A stretch of DNA of 64,000 bases, from the NCBI RefSeq assembly GCF_005280655.1, contig NZ_CP040058.1, positions 3,403,001 to 3,467,000 of the forward strand. The letters run 5' to 3'. Below, one piece after another: positions 8,834 to 16,835 of this stretch; the first letter of the stretch is position 1; each line of letters begins with the position of its first letter. Origin of the DNA: Anaerostipes rhamnosivorans. GTDB lineage: Bacteria > Bacillota > Clostridia > Lachnospirales > Lachnospiraceae. The translations under genes and the position numbers were made by a program. The notes below the pieces were generated by a model, which was given only the letters and a program-made list of their open reading frames with translations, was not told the DNA's origin and did not search any database.

Positions 8834-10147
8834 TCACTCGATCTTTTTTAGCTCTGCTTCCTGAATCTTTCTGTCTCTTATGTTCTTTACATGAATATGG
8901 AGCCCATAGACTTCCAATTCAAACACTGCCCCGTCCTTTGGAATGGAATGAAGCTGGCTGAAGATCAGGCCCCCCAGTGTGTCATAATCCGGGTGTCCGG
9001 GAATCTCCAAACCCAGCTCCTCCGCTATGGTGTCCAGCTTCACTGCCCCGGAACATCTCCACAGGTTTTCACTGACTTTACTGATCTCAGGCGGTTCTGA
9101 GGGATCAAATTCATCATAGATATTTCCCACGATCTCCTCCAAAAGATCTTCCATAGTAATAATACCGCTCACTTCGCCGTACTCATCTACCACAACCGCA
9201 AGATGAATCTTTTTCTTCTGCATATCTTGAAACAGCACAGAGGAAGGAATCGTCTCCGGAACAAAGTAAACAGGGCGCAGCAGTTTATCCAAAGGTGTAG
9301 ACCGCCCTTCATTCTGGCTGATCAGAAAATCCCTGGCATTGAGTATTCCCCTGATGTCATTTAGATCTTTTTGGTAAACCGGAAATCTGGACAGTCCGCT
9401 GTCCTTGATTGTGTGTAAAATTTCTTCCCTGGACTGCTCCAGATAGATGGCTGTCACCTCAGAGCTGTGGGTCATATGATCTCTTGCCGTTGTATCCCCC
9501 AGTTCAAATACATTTTCTATCCACTCTTTCTCCTCGCTGTCTATGGTACCCCTTTCCTCTCCCAATTCCATCATCAGCCGGATTTCCTCTTCTGTCACTG
9601 TGTCTTCCTCTGCCTCCGTTTTCATATGGAGCACTTTGAGAACCACATTGGTAGAAGCCGACAAAAACCAGACCACAGGCTTCATGACCAATGCCACAGC
9701 GGAGACAGCACTGCAGGAAATCTTCGCTGCCGCAAGAGGCTTCTGCATGGCGATCCGTTTTGGAACAAGTTCGCCAAAAATCAGTGTAAAATAGGATAAG
9801 ATCAAAGTGATCAGAATCACGGCGATTGTGTCCAATGCAGAAACAGAAATGGACGTGAACCCTATATCTTCATAAATCCACTTTACAAAATACCCGGAGA
9901 AATTATCGGCTGCGAAAGCGCTTCCCAGGAATCCAGCCAGTGTGATCCCAATCTGTATTGTCGAGAGAAATCCGGATGGTTCCTCCACAAGTTTTAACAG
10001 CTTCCCAGCTTTTTTATCTCCTTCTTCGGATAGTTTCTTTACCTTCGCCCCATTCAGAGAAATAACAGCAATCTCTGCCATGGCGAAGAAAGCATTTAAC
10101 AATATCAAAATAATCTGTACCAGTAACTGTGCGGCTATTTTATTCAA
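8834..10147 (-). CDS. CNNM/CorC-family (hemolysin-like) transporter with CBS domains
   Basis: The 437-residue protein has the family order. A DUF21/CNNM membrane domain with four helices covers about residues 1-190 (INAFFAMAEIAVIS and TLIFGELVPKRIAM). A CBS pair covers about 205-335 (VVDEYGEVSGIITMEDLLEEIVGNI). A C-terminal CorC_HlyC domain follows to residue 425 (PDYDTLGGLIFSQL). CNNM proteins export Mg2+ or sense divalent cations. The start is TTG at 10147, fixed by AAGGAGTG seven bases upstream. The 280-bp leader is long but I recognise no known riboswitch in it. Confidence 0.9.
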   Translation of the reverse strand: MNKIAAQLLVQIILILLNAFFAMAEIAVISLNGAKVKKLSEEGDKKAGKLLKLVEEPSGFLSTIQIGITLAGFLGSAFAADNFSGYFVKWIYEDIGFTSISVSALDTIAVILITLILSYFTLIFGELVPKRIAMQKPLAAAKISCSAVSAVALVMKPVVWFLSASTNVVLKVLHMKTEAEEDTVTEEEIRLMMELGEERGTIDSEEKEWIENVFELGDTTARDHMTHSSEVTAIYLEQSREEILHTIKDSGLSRFPVYQKDLNDIRGILNARDFLISQNEGRSTPLDKLLRPVYFVPETIPSSVLFQDMQKKKIHLAVVVDEYGEVSGIITMEDLLEEIVGNIYDEFDPSEPPEISKVSENLWRCSGAVKLDTIAEELGLEIPGHPDYDTLGGLIFSQLHSIPKDGAVFELEVYGLHIHVKNIRDRKIQEAELKKIE

Positions 10148-10435
10148 TTTGGCACACTCCTTTTCTTTTTCATATTAAATCTATACGCCAACAGATACCC
10201 TAAATCATCTGCGCATATGGATATGAAGATACGAAAAGGCGCAATCCGCCATTGTATCAAACAGCAGACTACGCCTGTATATTATATGATATAAATTGTT
10301 TGCCGAATCACTGTCGTCAGCTTCGTCCATAACTTCTCTAATACCTCTTTCTGAATTAAGTAAGCTTATTATACGGATGCTTATGAGAAAAGTCAATATT
10401 AGTCAGACGAAAATATTCAAAATGCTGTCTCTCAC
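10148..10435. other. Leader/intergenic region upstream of the CNNM gene
   Basis: No supported gene lies here. A 63-codon minus-strand frame (10205-10396) lacks a ribosome binding site. The length and the short GC-rich dyads near 10236-10250 could be a structured leader, but it does not match the Mg (M-box) or Mn (yybP-ykoY) consensus as I know them. Confidence 0.4.
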
Positions 10436-12394
10436 CTACCAGCTGCCGCCTCCGCCTCCTCCAAAGCCTCCGCCTGAAAAACCACCTTTGTTTCCGCTGG
10501 CTGATCCTCCTCCAGATGCATTTACAGATGACGGCTGACTCAAAGAGACTGCGGCAAACGAAAGATTCCCTGCCATACAACTTAACATGATACCAGCATT
10601 CCAGTTTTTTATTTCATATCCAGCATGATACCAGCCCGGGGCAGGAATTTGCAAAGTCTTCAGCTTCTCTGCAAACTTGTCATAAAGACCAAATACATAA
10701 GCATAGGGCATGATATGATAAAATATTTCAGGCTGGTCTTCTGCCAGTACTTTCATACGGTCAAGCTCTGCAGTTTCGATAAAAAAGCGCAGCCCTGACA
10801 GCTGTCCCATCCACCGGATACATTTTGAAGTCCTTTTTTTCATAAAACATGTCAGCGGCATCATAATTGCTGATACGGCTAAGACAACTCCTATTTCTAC
10901 CGAATAATCAAATATTTCATTTTGGGATGCCTTATATGTATAAAAAACAAAGTAACATATTTCTGATAAGTAAAAAAGAGCCGCGCCTCCTGCCGTCAAC
11001 ATCATTCTCTTTTCTCCGGAAAAAGAGTACCAGCCGTCCACTCCCCTGCAGCAAAAGTACATTCCCATACCCATTCCAACGCATAATAATGCCTGAACTA
11101 CAACGCCTACGGCCGTCATATAAGAATAATGACCTGTAAGAACAGTAATCCAGATAACTGACAGTAATGTGCATAGGAAAGCTGCTTTCTGCAGCCTCCA
11201 TGATGGCTTGGTATAGATTCCGGCCTTGCTTTGGCCATCAAATCTCTGTATCAACTGCGTTTTGGCGTTTTCCATGGTGATCCAGAAATCATTTTGCAGT
11301 CCGTTCAAGTAGACAGATTCCTGGTTCCGAAACAGCCGCCGGAATACAGTCTGCTGATAGTTTGGCGCATCTTCCGGAAGTTCCTTTAGTTTATGCAGAG
11401 TTATAAGATATTCTTCTTCCTCTTCTATCCACAAGTTGCCCCTGTCGGCCCAATACAGTACCAATGAAAGGATGTCCTTGTCATCCGCAATTCCATCAAT
11501 AACATATCCTACAGCTGCGCTGTCCATATCCTGCGGAGGTTCAAACTCTATGGAAGAAATGATTTTTTCATCCCTGCCAAAGCACAGATACAAGACTACA
11601 AGCACTGCAAGAAGAATAGTCGGCGGAATCCAAAGAAATAAAGATATTTCTGGTTTTTCTTTAATTTCTGTAAATCCCTTCTGTATCTGTCCAGAAAAAC
11701 AGGTAATCCCGCTGCCCGCAGAAAGATTTCTCTTCAGCGTTCCGGTAACAGTGTTCTCCTTTGTATTCTTTTTTAATTCTATCAAGTGATCAGCACTTTC
11801 TGCTGATCCATAGGCCCCATGATAAAACTCAAGCTGATCTAAGTCTGCGTTTTGGGGAAAATGGATCGTGAAACGGCTTCCCTTAGGTATATCATTCTTC
11901 CACCTGGAGGGATAAATATTATAATAGATGTACGGGAATGGCTGCCCCTGCCGTTCAGGAGTCAGCCGGTATGTAAATTCATAATCACCTTCCCGGACCG
12001 TTTTATCACTGTGGCCAAAACGAAATACCTTTGCCCCGTTCTGCTTAGATTCAGATATATCACTGTTTGGCAGTTCAAGCTCCACCTTTGCGAGAAAAGG
12101 GAATTTTTCTATATTATCGCCCTTTTTATACGCCACAAATCCTTTATCAGGTATGTACCGATAAATCCCATGCCTGTCCTCCGAAAACCTCACTTTAATC
12201 TGTTCTGTTACTATATAAGAGCCCTTTTCATCCACTTCGATATCAACATCATAGGTCTCTGTTTTCATATATAAATCTTTTTTTATATCTGGATCAATCT
12301 CTTCCACAAGGCGGTCAAAATAGCCCGCCTTTACAAACAATATGGCCAATATCATCAGCAGAGGAATGAATTTTTTGAGACTAAAACTTTTCAT
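10436..12394 (-). CDS. DUF2207 domain membrane protein, second paralog
   Basis: The 652-residue protein has the same layout as the one at 1277-3247: an N-terminal anchor (FIPLLMILAILFVKAGYF), an outside DUF2207 domain with VRFSEDRHGIYRYIPDKG, a helix near 255-275, further helices near 400-515, a conserved ETAELDRMKVLAEDQPEIFYHIMPYAYVFGL block, and a Gly tail ending GGGGGGSW. It has no adjacent lemA. The ribosome binding site is AAAGGAA. It probably arose by duplication; the function is unknown. Confidence 0.87.
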   Translation of the reverse strand: MKSFSLKKFIPLLMILAILFVKAGYFDRLVEEIDPDIKKDLYMKTETYDVDIEVDEKGSYIVTEQIKVRFSEDRHGIYRYIPDKGFVAYKKGDNIEKFPFLAKVELELPNSDISESKQNGAKVFRFGHSDKTVREGDYEFTYRLTPERQGQPFPYIYYNIYPSRWKNDIPKGSRFTIHFPQNADLDQLEFYHGAYGSAESADHLIELKKNTKENTVTGTLKRNLSAGSGITCFSGQIQKGFTEIKEKPEISLFLWIPPTILLAVLVVLYLCFGRDEKIISSIEFEPPQDMDSAAVGYVIDGIADDKDILSLVLYWADRGNLWIEEEEEYLITLHKLKELPEDAPNYQQTVFRRLFRNQESVYLNGLQNDFWITMENAKTQLIQRFDGQSKAGIYTKPSWRLQKAAFLCTLLSVIWITVLTGHYSYMTAVGVVVQALLCVGMGMGMYFCCRGVDGWYSFSGEKRMMLTAGGAALFYLSEICYFVFYTYKASQNEIFDYSVEIGVVLAVSAIMMPLTCFMKKRTSKCIRWMGQLSGLRFFIETAELDRMKVLAEDQPEIFYHIMPYAYVFGLYDKFAEKLKTLQIPAPGWYHAGYEIKNWNAGIMLSCMAGNLSFAAVSLSQPSSVNASGGGSASGNKGGFSGGGFGGGGGGSW

Positions 12395-12621
12395 ATACGG
12401 CTTCGTTCCTTTCTGTCATTTTTTATACCATATCTCATTTTTATTCTCCTTTATACCCATGTTTACGGTTGATTTTATTATATCATTTTTGGTTTGTTAT
12501 TGTCTAAAATACAACATAAATATGGGATTAAAACTCTTCCCCATTTTTATGCCTTAGAATCACATAACAGTATAAAAACCATCCGGCCATTCTGACAGAT
12601 CCCTGATTTTTCTCAAGAGAG

Positions 12622-12655
12622 CCAACTCTCCCCCGCTGGACAGTTGGTTTCTTTT
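12622..12655 (+). terminator. Plus-strand terminator/attenuator before the CoA operon
   Basis: CCAACT (12622-12627) pairs with AGTTGG (12642-12647), extended by TCC/GGA after a mismatch, and is followed by TTTCTTTTT. It sits upstream of the operon promoter with no plus-strand gene before it. It therefore either blocks transcription from an unseen upstream start or acts as an attenuator. Confidence 0.5.
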
Positions 12656-12692
12656 TCTCTCAACATTACATAAAAACTCTTAAAAACAGCCA

Positions 12693-12723
12693 TTGACTGT
12701 GCATTCACCGGATGGATTATAGT
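12693..12723 (+). promoter_or_regulatory. Promoter of the beta-alanyl-CoA operon, 19-base spacer
   Basis: TTGACT (12693-12698) and TATAGT (12718-12723) are 19 bases apart, the over-long spacing typical of MerR-activated promoters. An overlapping ATTATA would give 17 bases. The spacer contains CACCGGATGG. The first start codon is 45 bases downstream. Confidence 0.5.
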
Positions 12724-12767
12724 GATATTAAGATCAAAATTCATATTGCCACAGGAGGTAGAAAATT

Positions 12768-13214
12768 ATGAGAACAGAAGCATTTTTAAGTTACAAAATG
12801 ACGACGGCAGATGCAGGCAGTCCGGAGGGTGTGATCCCGGTAGGCAGACAGTTTGATTTCATCGGAGATGTAGAGACAGAGCTGATGATCTTAAACGACG
12901 GAGATGAGTCTCTTTGCCTTGGTTATAACGATGTAAAATTTATGGAAGATGCTTATGTGGGAGACCAGCTGGACTTTAAGGCAACCATGGTCAAGGTAGG
13001 AAACACATCAAGAACCTGTCTGATCCAGACATTTAAAGTCGCAACTCCCGCAAAAAGACTTGGTATTGAAGGTGCCAAGGACGGAGATATGTACTATTTT
13101 GACGAGCCAAAACTGATCACTGAGGGAAATGTGATCCTCGTAGTAAAAAAAGAACTTCAGAGAGGCGCACAGCCGGACGGAACCGTCAAAGATCCATGGA
13201 AAGCAATCGATTAA
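12768..13214 (+). CDS. Hotdog-fold beta-aminoacyl-CoA ammonia-lyase-like protein 1
   Basis: The 148-residue protein resembles the hotdog-fold beta-alanyl-CoA / 3-aminobutyryl-CoA ammonia-lyases of amino-acid-fermenting Clostridia. Shared-looking segments are GDVETELMILNDGDESLCLGY, YVGDQLDFKATMVKVGN and the late VILVVKKELQRG. These enzymes remove ammonia from beta-alanyl-CoA to give acryloyl-CoA in the cytoplasm. The ATG follows AGGAGGTAGAAAATT. It is the first gene of an operon with a second lyase-like gene, a CoA-transferase and acyl-CoA dehydrogenase/Etf genes, exactly the partners the reaction needs. The N-terminal NGAR-type motif seen in the next protein is absent here, so the two may form one heteromeric enzyme. 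Confidence 0.72.
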   Translation: MRTEAFLSYKMTTADAGSPEGVIPVGRQFDFIGDVETELMILNDGDESLCLGYNDVKFMEDAYVGDQLDFKATMVKVGNTSRTCLIQTFKVATPAKRLGIEGAKDGDMYYFDEPKLITEGNVILVVKKELQRGAQPDGTVKDPWKAID

Positions 13215-13253
13215 TCTTGCATATAGGAAATGAAAAATCAAGGAGGTCATGAT

Positions 13254-13646
13254 ATGAGCGAACAGACAGTAACAATGAGATACAGAATGTCAAGCAGAGA
13301 TGAATTTTACGGCGGAGGTGTAGTAAACGGTGCGCGCTCCATTACTTATATGGGAGACACCGCAGACCGCCTGATGGCAAAGGTGTGCGGCAATACAGGA
13401 AGATGCTGCCTTGTAGAAAAGATCAGATTATATAACCCTGTATTTGCTGGGGATTATATGGAATTTATCGCAAGAGTGACAAAGACTGAGGGCAACAAAG
13501 TATATATCCAGTGCCGTTCTTTCAAAGTAGCCCAGATTCCAGAGAATCCGGAATTTGAAAGTTCCATTGATATGCTGGACGATCCGGAAATCTCAACTGA
13601 AGCATTTTTTGTTTATGAAGTGCCGGAACACAAAGTAAAAGCTTAA
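13254..13646 (+). CDS. Hotdog-fold beta-aminoacyl-CoA ammonia-lyase-like protein 2
   Basis: The start is the ATG at 13254, set by AAGGAGG, giving 130 residues; an upstream in-frame ATG has no ribosome binding site. The sequence has VVNGARSITYMGD, then PVFAGDYMEFIARVTKTEGNKVY and FKVAQIPENP, matching the pattern of beta-alanyl-CoA ammonia-lyase. It diverges strongly from the preceding paralog-like gene, so these are not recent duplicates. It could be specific for another substrate (for example 3-aminoisobutyryl-CoA from thymine) or be the partner subunit of the first protein. Spacing to both neighbours is under 40 bp. Confidence 0.72.
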   Translation: MSEQTVTMRYRMSSRDEFYGGGVVNGARSITYMGDTADRLMAKVCGNTGRCCLVEKIRLYNPVFAGDYMEFIARVTKTEGNKVYIQCRSFKVAQIPENPEFESSIDMLDDPEISTEAFFVYEVPEHKVKA

Positions 13647-13662
13647 ATAAAAGGAGGATCAC

Positions 13663-14841
13663 ATGAAAGCATTAGAAGGCGTTAAGGTCCTGGATCTGAC
13701 ACACGCATATAACGGACCGTTCTGCACTACCCTGCTGGCAGACAACGGAGCAGATGTCATCAAATTTGAGCCGATCCAGGGAGACCAGTGCAGGAGCTGG
13801 GGACCGATCGATGAAAAAAGCGGAGAGAGTGGATTTTATGCATTCTTAAACCGAAATAAAAAAGGTGTCACTCTGAACCTTAAGAATGAAAAAGCGAGAG
13901 AAATCTTTTATGACTTAGTAAAAGACGCCGATGTGGTTGTTGAAAACTTCCGGGCCGGTGTATCTAAGAAATTAAAGGTGGATTATGAAACATTAAAGGA
14001 GATCAATCCAAGCATCATCTATGCTTCTGGTTCTGGCTTCGGTCAGTACGGACCGCTGTCTAACCGTCCGTGCTATGACATTGTAGCCCAGTCTATGGGT
14101 GGTATGGTAAACATGACAGGATTCCCGGACTCCCCTCCAACGAAAGTTGGGCCTTCTATCGCTGACAATGTAACTGGTATTTATCTGTGTGTGGGAGTTT
14201 TGATGGCGCTGTTTAACCGGGAACGGACCGGCCGCGGACAGCAGGTGGATGTGGCTATGGCGGATACCATCTTCAGTCTGCTGGAAAATGCCATTGTTAC
14301 CACAACAATGGACGGCGTGATCCCACAGCGTCAGGGAAATATTGATCCTTCTATTGCCCCATTTGATATCTATGAGGCAAAAGACGGATATATTGCAATC
14401 GGAGTGGGTAATGACCGGCTGTTTAAAACCTTCTGTGAAACCATTGGCAGAGAGGACCTGCTTGACGATCCACGTTATCAGACAAACGATCTGAGATGTA
14501 AAAACTACACAAACGGCTTGCAGCAACTTATCAGTGAATGGGTTGCCACCAAAGGAAAGAAAGAGATCGAAGACCTGTTTGATAAAGCAGGCATCCCCTG
14601 TGGTCCAGTGCTGGATATGCAGGAAGCCATCGACCATCCGCATTTCCAGGCAAGAGAAATGATGGTACATATGGATCATCCGACAATCGGTGAAATGTAT
14701 TTCCAGGGATGCCCAATTAAGTTGACAGAGACTCCTGGCAGCGTAGACACTCCTGCCCCTCTGCTCGGACAGCACAATAAAGAAGTATTTGGACTGACTG
14801 ATGAGGAACTGGAGTCATTAAAGGCCGAAGGCGTAATGTAA
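13663..14841 (+). CDS. Family III (CaiB/BaiF-type) CoA-transferase
   Basis: The 392-residue protein opens with the family signature LEGVKVLDLTHAYNGPFCTTLLADNGADVIKFE. The catalytic Asp is most likely Asp168 in PSIADNVTG, where the covalent acyl intermediate forms in this family. A C-terminal region contains AREMMVHMDHPTIGEMYFQG. Family III enzymes move CoA between a carboxylic acid and an acyl-CoA. In this operon the natural reading is beta-alanine activation using propionyl-CoA as donor, releasing propionate. That substrate pair is inferred. The ribosome binding site is AAAGGAGG. Confidence 0.85.
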   Translation: MKALEGVKVLDLTHAYNGPFCTTLLADNGADVIKFEPIQGDQCRSWGPIDEKSGESGFYAFLNRNKKGVTLNLKNEKAREIFYDLVKDADVVVENFRAGVSKKLKVDYETLKEINPSIIYASGSGFGQYGPLSNRPCYDIVAQSMGGMVNMTGFPDSPPTKVGPSIADNVTGIYLCVGVLMALFNRERTGRGQQVDVAMADTIFSLLENAIVTTTMDGVIPQRQGNIDPSIAPFDIYEAKDGYIAIGVGNDRLFKTFCETIGREDLLDDPRYQTNDLRCKNYTNGLQQLISEWVATKGKKEIEDLFDKAGIPCGPVLDMQEAIDHPHFQAREMMVHMDHPTIGEMYFQGCPIKLTETPGSVDTPAPLLGQHNKEVFGLTDEELESLKAEGVM

Positions 14842-14862
14842 TTAGGAGAGCAGGAGGTAAAA

Positions 14863-16017
14863 ATGGATTTTAAACTGACAGACGGACAGGAAATGCTGAA
14901 AAAGACAGTCCGTGAATTTGCTGAAAAAGTTGTAGGTCCCAGAGCTGAAGAGGTGGATCAGACCGGGATCTTTCCGAGAGATACATTTGAGCAGATGGCA
15001 AAGCTCGGATTTACAGGGATCGGAACCCCAGAAGAATATGGCGGAAGCGGGGGCAATGACATTGATAAAGTGATCACAGTGACGGAGCTTGCAAAAAAAT
15101 GCGCGGCCACTGCTGGTATTTTATCCATCCACACCATCTTTGCTTCTGTACTTTCAAAGTTCGGCAACGAAGAACAGAAGAAAAAATATCTCCCCGAGGT
15201 AACATCCGGCGGGCACCTTGCCGCCTTTGCGCTGACAGAACCGAATGCAGGCTCTGACGCTGCGGCAGTAAGGACAACGGCTGTCCTGGATGAAGAAACC
15301 GGGGAATATGTATTAAACGGTACCAAATGCTTTATTTCCGGAGGAGGCCAGGCCAAGTATCTTCTCATTTTTGCCCTGACTGATCCAACCAAGGGAGTCA
15401 AAGGCCTATCCTGCATTTTAGTGGAAAAAGGCACTCCTGGATTCTCTGTAGGTAAAATTGAAAATAAAATGGGAATCCACGGTTCTGAGACCGCTGAATT
15501 GATCTTTGACCAATGCCGGGTTCCAAAAGAAAACCTTGTAGGAAAAGAAGGAACAGGATTTAAGATCGCTATGACAGCTCTGGACGGAGCCAGAATCGGT
15601 GTAGCTGCACAGGCATTAGGAATCGCGGAAGGTGCACTCGATGAGAGTGTCAAGTATATGAACGAAAGAGTTCAGTTCGGAAAACCGATCAAGGCACTTC
15701 AGGGACTGCAGTGGTATATTGCAGATATGGCCACAAAAACTGAGTGCGCAAAATGGATGATCTATTATGCTGCCTATTTAAAAAGTACCGGCAAACCCCA
15801 TACAAAAGAGGCTGCCATCGCTAAGCTAAACGCTGCTGAGACTGCAAGATTTGTCACCAATCTCGCTCTGCAGATTCACGGCGGATACGGATATATGAAA
15901 GATTATCCTCTGGAGCGTATGTACAGAGATGCCAAAATCACAGAAATATATGAAGGTACTTCTGAGATCCATAAGGTTGTGATCTCAAGGGCTGTATTAA
16001 ATTCTAAAGGAAAGTAA
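14863..16017 (+). CDS. Acyl-CoA dehydrogenase 1 (probable acryloyl-CoA/short-chain enoyl-CoA reductase)
   Basis: The 384-residue protein has the full acyl-CoA dehydrogenase fold: N-terminal helices, the FAD and substrate motif AFALTEPNAGSDAAAVRT, the middle beta domain, and a C-terminal helical domain with QIHGGYGYMKDYPLERMYRDAKITEIYEGTSEI. The catalytic base should be Glu364 in YEGT, as in short- and medium-chain enzymes. It directly precedes etfB and etfA, its electron partners. In anaerobes such sets reduce crotonyl-CoA or acryloyl-CoA; the lyase genes next door favour acryloyl-CoA reduction to propionyl-CoA. Confidence 0.88.
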   Translation: MDFKLTDGQEMLKKTVREFAEKVVGPRAEEVDQTGIFPRDTFEQMAKLGFTGIGTPEEYGGSGGNDIDKVITVTELAKKCAATAGILSIHTIFASVLSKFGNEEQKKKYLPEVTSGGHLAAFALTEPNAGSDAAAVRTTAVLDEETGEYVLNGTKCFISGGGQAKYLLIFALTDPTKGVKGLSCILVEKGTPGFSVGKIENKMGIHGSETAELIFDQCRVPKENLVGKEGTGFKIAMTALDGARIGVAAQALGIAEGALDESVKYMNERVQFGKPIKALQGLQWYIADMATKTECAKWMIYYAAYLKSTGKPHTKEAAIAKLNAAETARFVTNLALQIHGGYGYMKDYPLERMYRDAKITEIYEGTSEIHKVVISRAVLNSKGK

Positions 16018-16030
16018 TGGGAGGGAAAGC

Positions 16031-16822
16031 ATGAAGATCATTGTATGCGTAAAGCAGGTTCCGGATACCAACGAAGTCCGGATCAACCAGGAAACCGGGA
16101 CACTGATCCGGGAAGGAGTCCCAAGCATTATCAATCCGGATGACAAAAATGCATTGGAGGCTGCCCTTGTCCTGAAGGAACAGACAGGAGCCGAAGTCTC
16201 TGTAGTGAGCATGGGGCCTCCCCAGGCCGCAGATGCGTTAAAGGAAGCCATCGCTCTGGGTGCAGACCATGCATATCTGGTGAGCGACCGGGCTTTCGGA
16301 GGATCCGACACATGGGCCACCGCAACGATCCTTGCGGCAGCTATTGAAAAGATCGGCAGTTATGACCTGATCCTCTGCGGAAGACAGGCTATTGACGGTG
16401 ATACCGCACAGGTAGGACCCGAGATTGCTGAATTTCTTGGCATCCCGCAGATTACTTATGCCAAACATATCGAGTATGACGGGGAAGCCCTGAATGTGAC
16501 AAGATTTACGGAAACAGGAGACTATAAGATCCGGGCAGAACTTCCGGTGCTCCTGACTGCCATCAAGGAACTGAATGAGCCCAGATTCCCAACCGTACAG
16601 GGAATTTTCAGAGCTTATGACGGGGATGTGGAAATTAAAATACTGGGCTTATCCGACCTGGATGTAGACCAGACCCAGATTGGACTTAAAGGTTCTCCCA
16701 CCAACGTATACCGTTCCTTTGTCCCTGTTAAATCCAAGCAAAGTGAGATCATCGAGGGAAGAACGGATTCAGAAAAAGCGGAAACCCTCATTGACAAGCT
16801 TCTGCAGGCAAATTTGATTTAA
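16031..16822 (+). CDS. etfB: Electron transfer flavoprotein beta subunit
   Basis: This is a 263-residue protein with the EtfB start IVCVKQVPDTNEVRI, the nucleotide-binding block ILCGRQAIDGDTAQVGPEIAE, and the helix ELPVLLTAIKELNEPRFPTV. EtfB pairs with EtfA and passes electrons to or from acyl-CoA dehydrogenases. It lies between an acyl-CoA dehydrogenase gene (13 bp away) and etfA (13 bp away). Whether this pair bifurcates electrons cannot be told reliably by eye. The ribosome binding site is GGGAGGG. Confidence 0.93.
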   Translation: MKIIVCVKQVPDTNEVRINQETGTLIREGVPSIINPDDKNALEAALVLKEQTGAEVSVVSMGPPQAADALKEAIALGADHAYLVSDRAFGGSDTWATATILAAAIEKIGSYDLILCGRQAIDGDTAQVGPEIAEFLGIPQITYAKHIEYDGEALNVTRFTETGDYKIRAELPVLLTAIKELNEPRFPTVQGIFRAYDGDVEIKILGLSDLDVDQTQIGLKGSPTNVYRSFVPVKSKQSEIIEGRTDSEKAETLIDKLLQANLI

Positions 16823-16835
16823 GGAGGACATAAAA

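Larger units (their letters stand above)
12395..12767. other. Divergent intergenic region with attenuator-like hairpin and operon promoter
   Basis: This is the spacer between the minus-strand DUF2207 gene and the plus-strand CoA operon. It contains a plus-strand terminator-like hairpin (12622-12655) and a promoter (12693-12723), listed separately. CCATCCGG (12579-12586) and CCGGATGG (12708-12715) are complementary and could pair or form separated operator half-sites. Nothing else is recognised. Confidence 0.5.

Noticed and set aside
10205..10396. 63-residue minus-strand frame upstream of the CNNM gene
   Set aside because: No ribosome binding site, no family resemblance, and it lies in the leader of the CNNM gene.
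10148..10435. Possible Mg or Mn riboswitch
   Set aside because: The leader is long but does not contain the conserved cores of the M-box or yybP-ykoY elements as I know them.
13993..14775. 260-residue minus-strand frame inside the CoA-transferase gene
   Set aside because: It is antisense to a clear family III CoA-transferase and has no ribosome binding site.
14958..15653. 231-residue minus-strand frame inside acyl-CoA dehydrogenase 1
   Set aside because: Antisense shadow; the plus frame has all family motifs.
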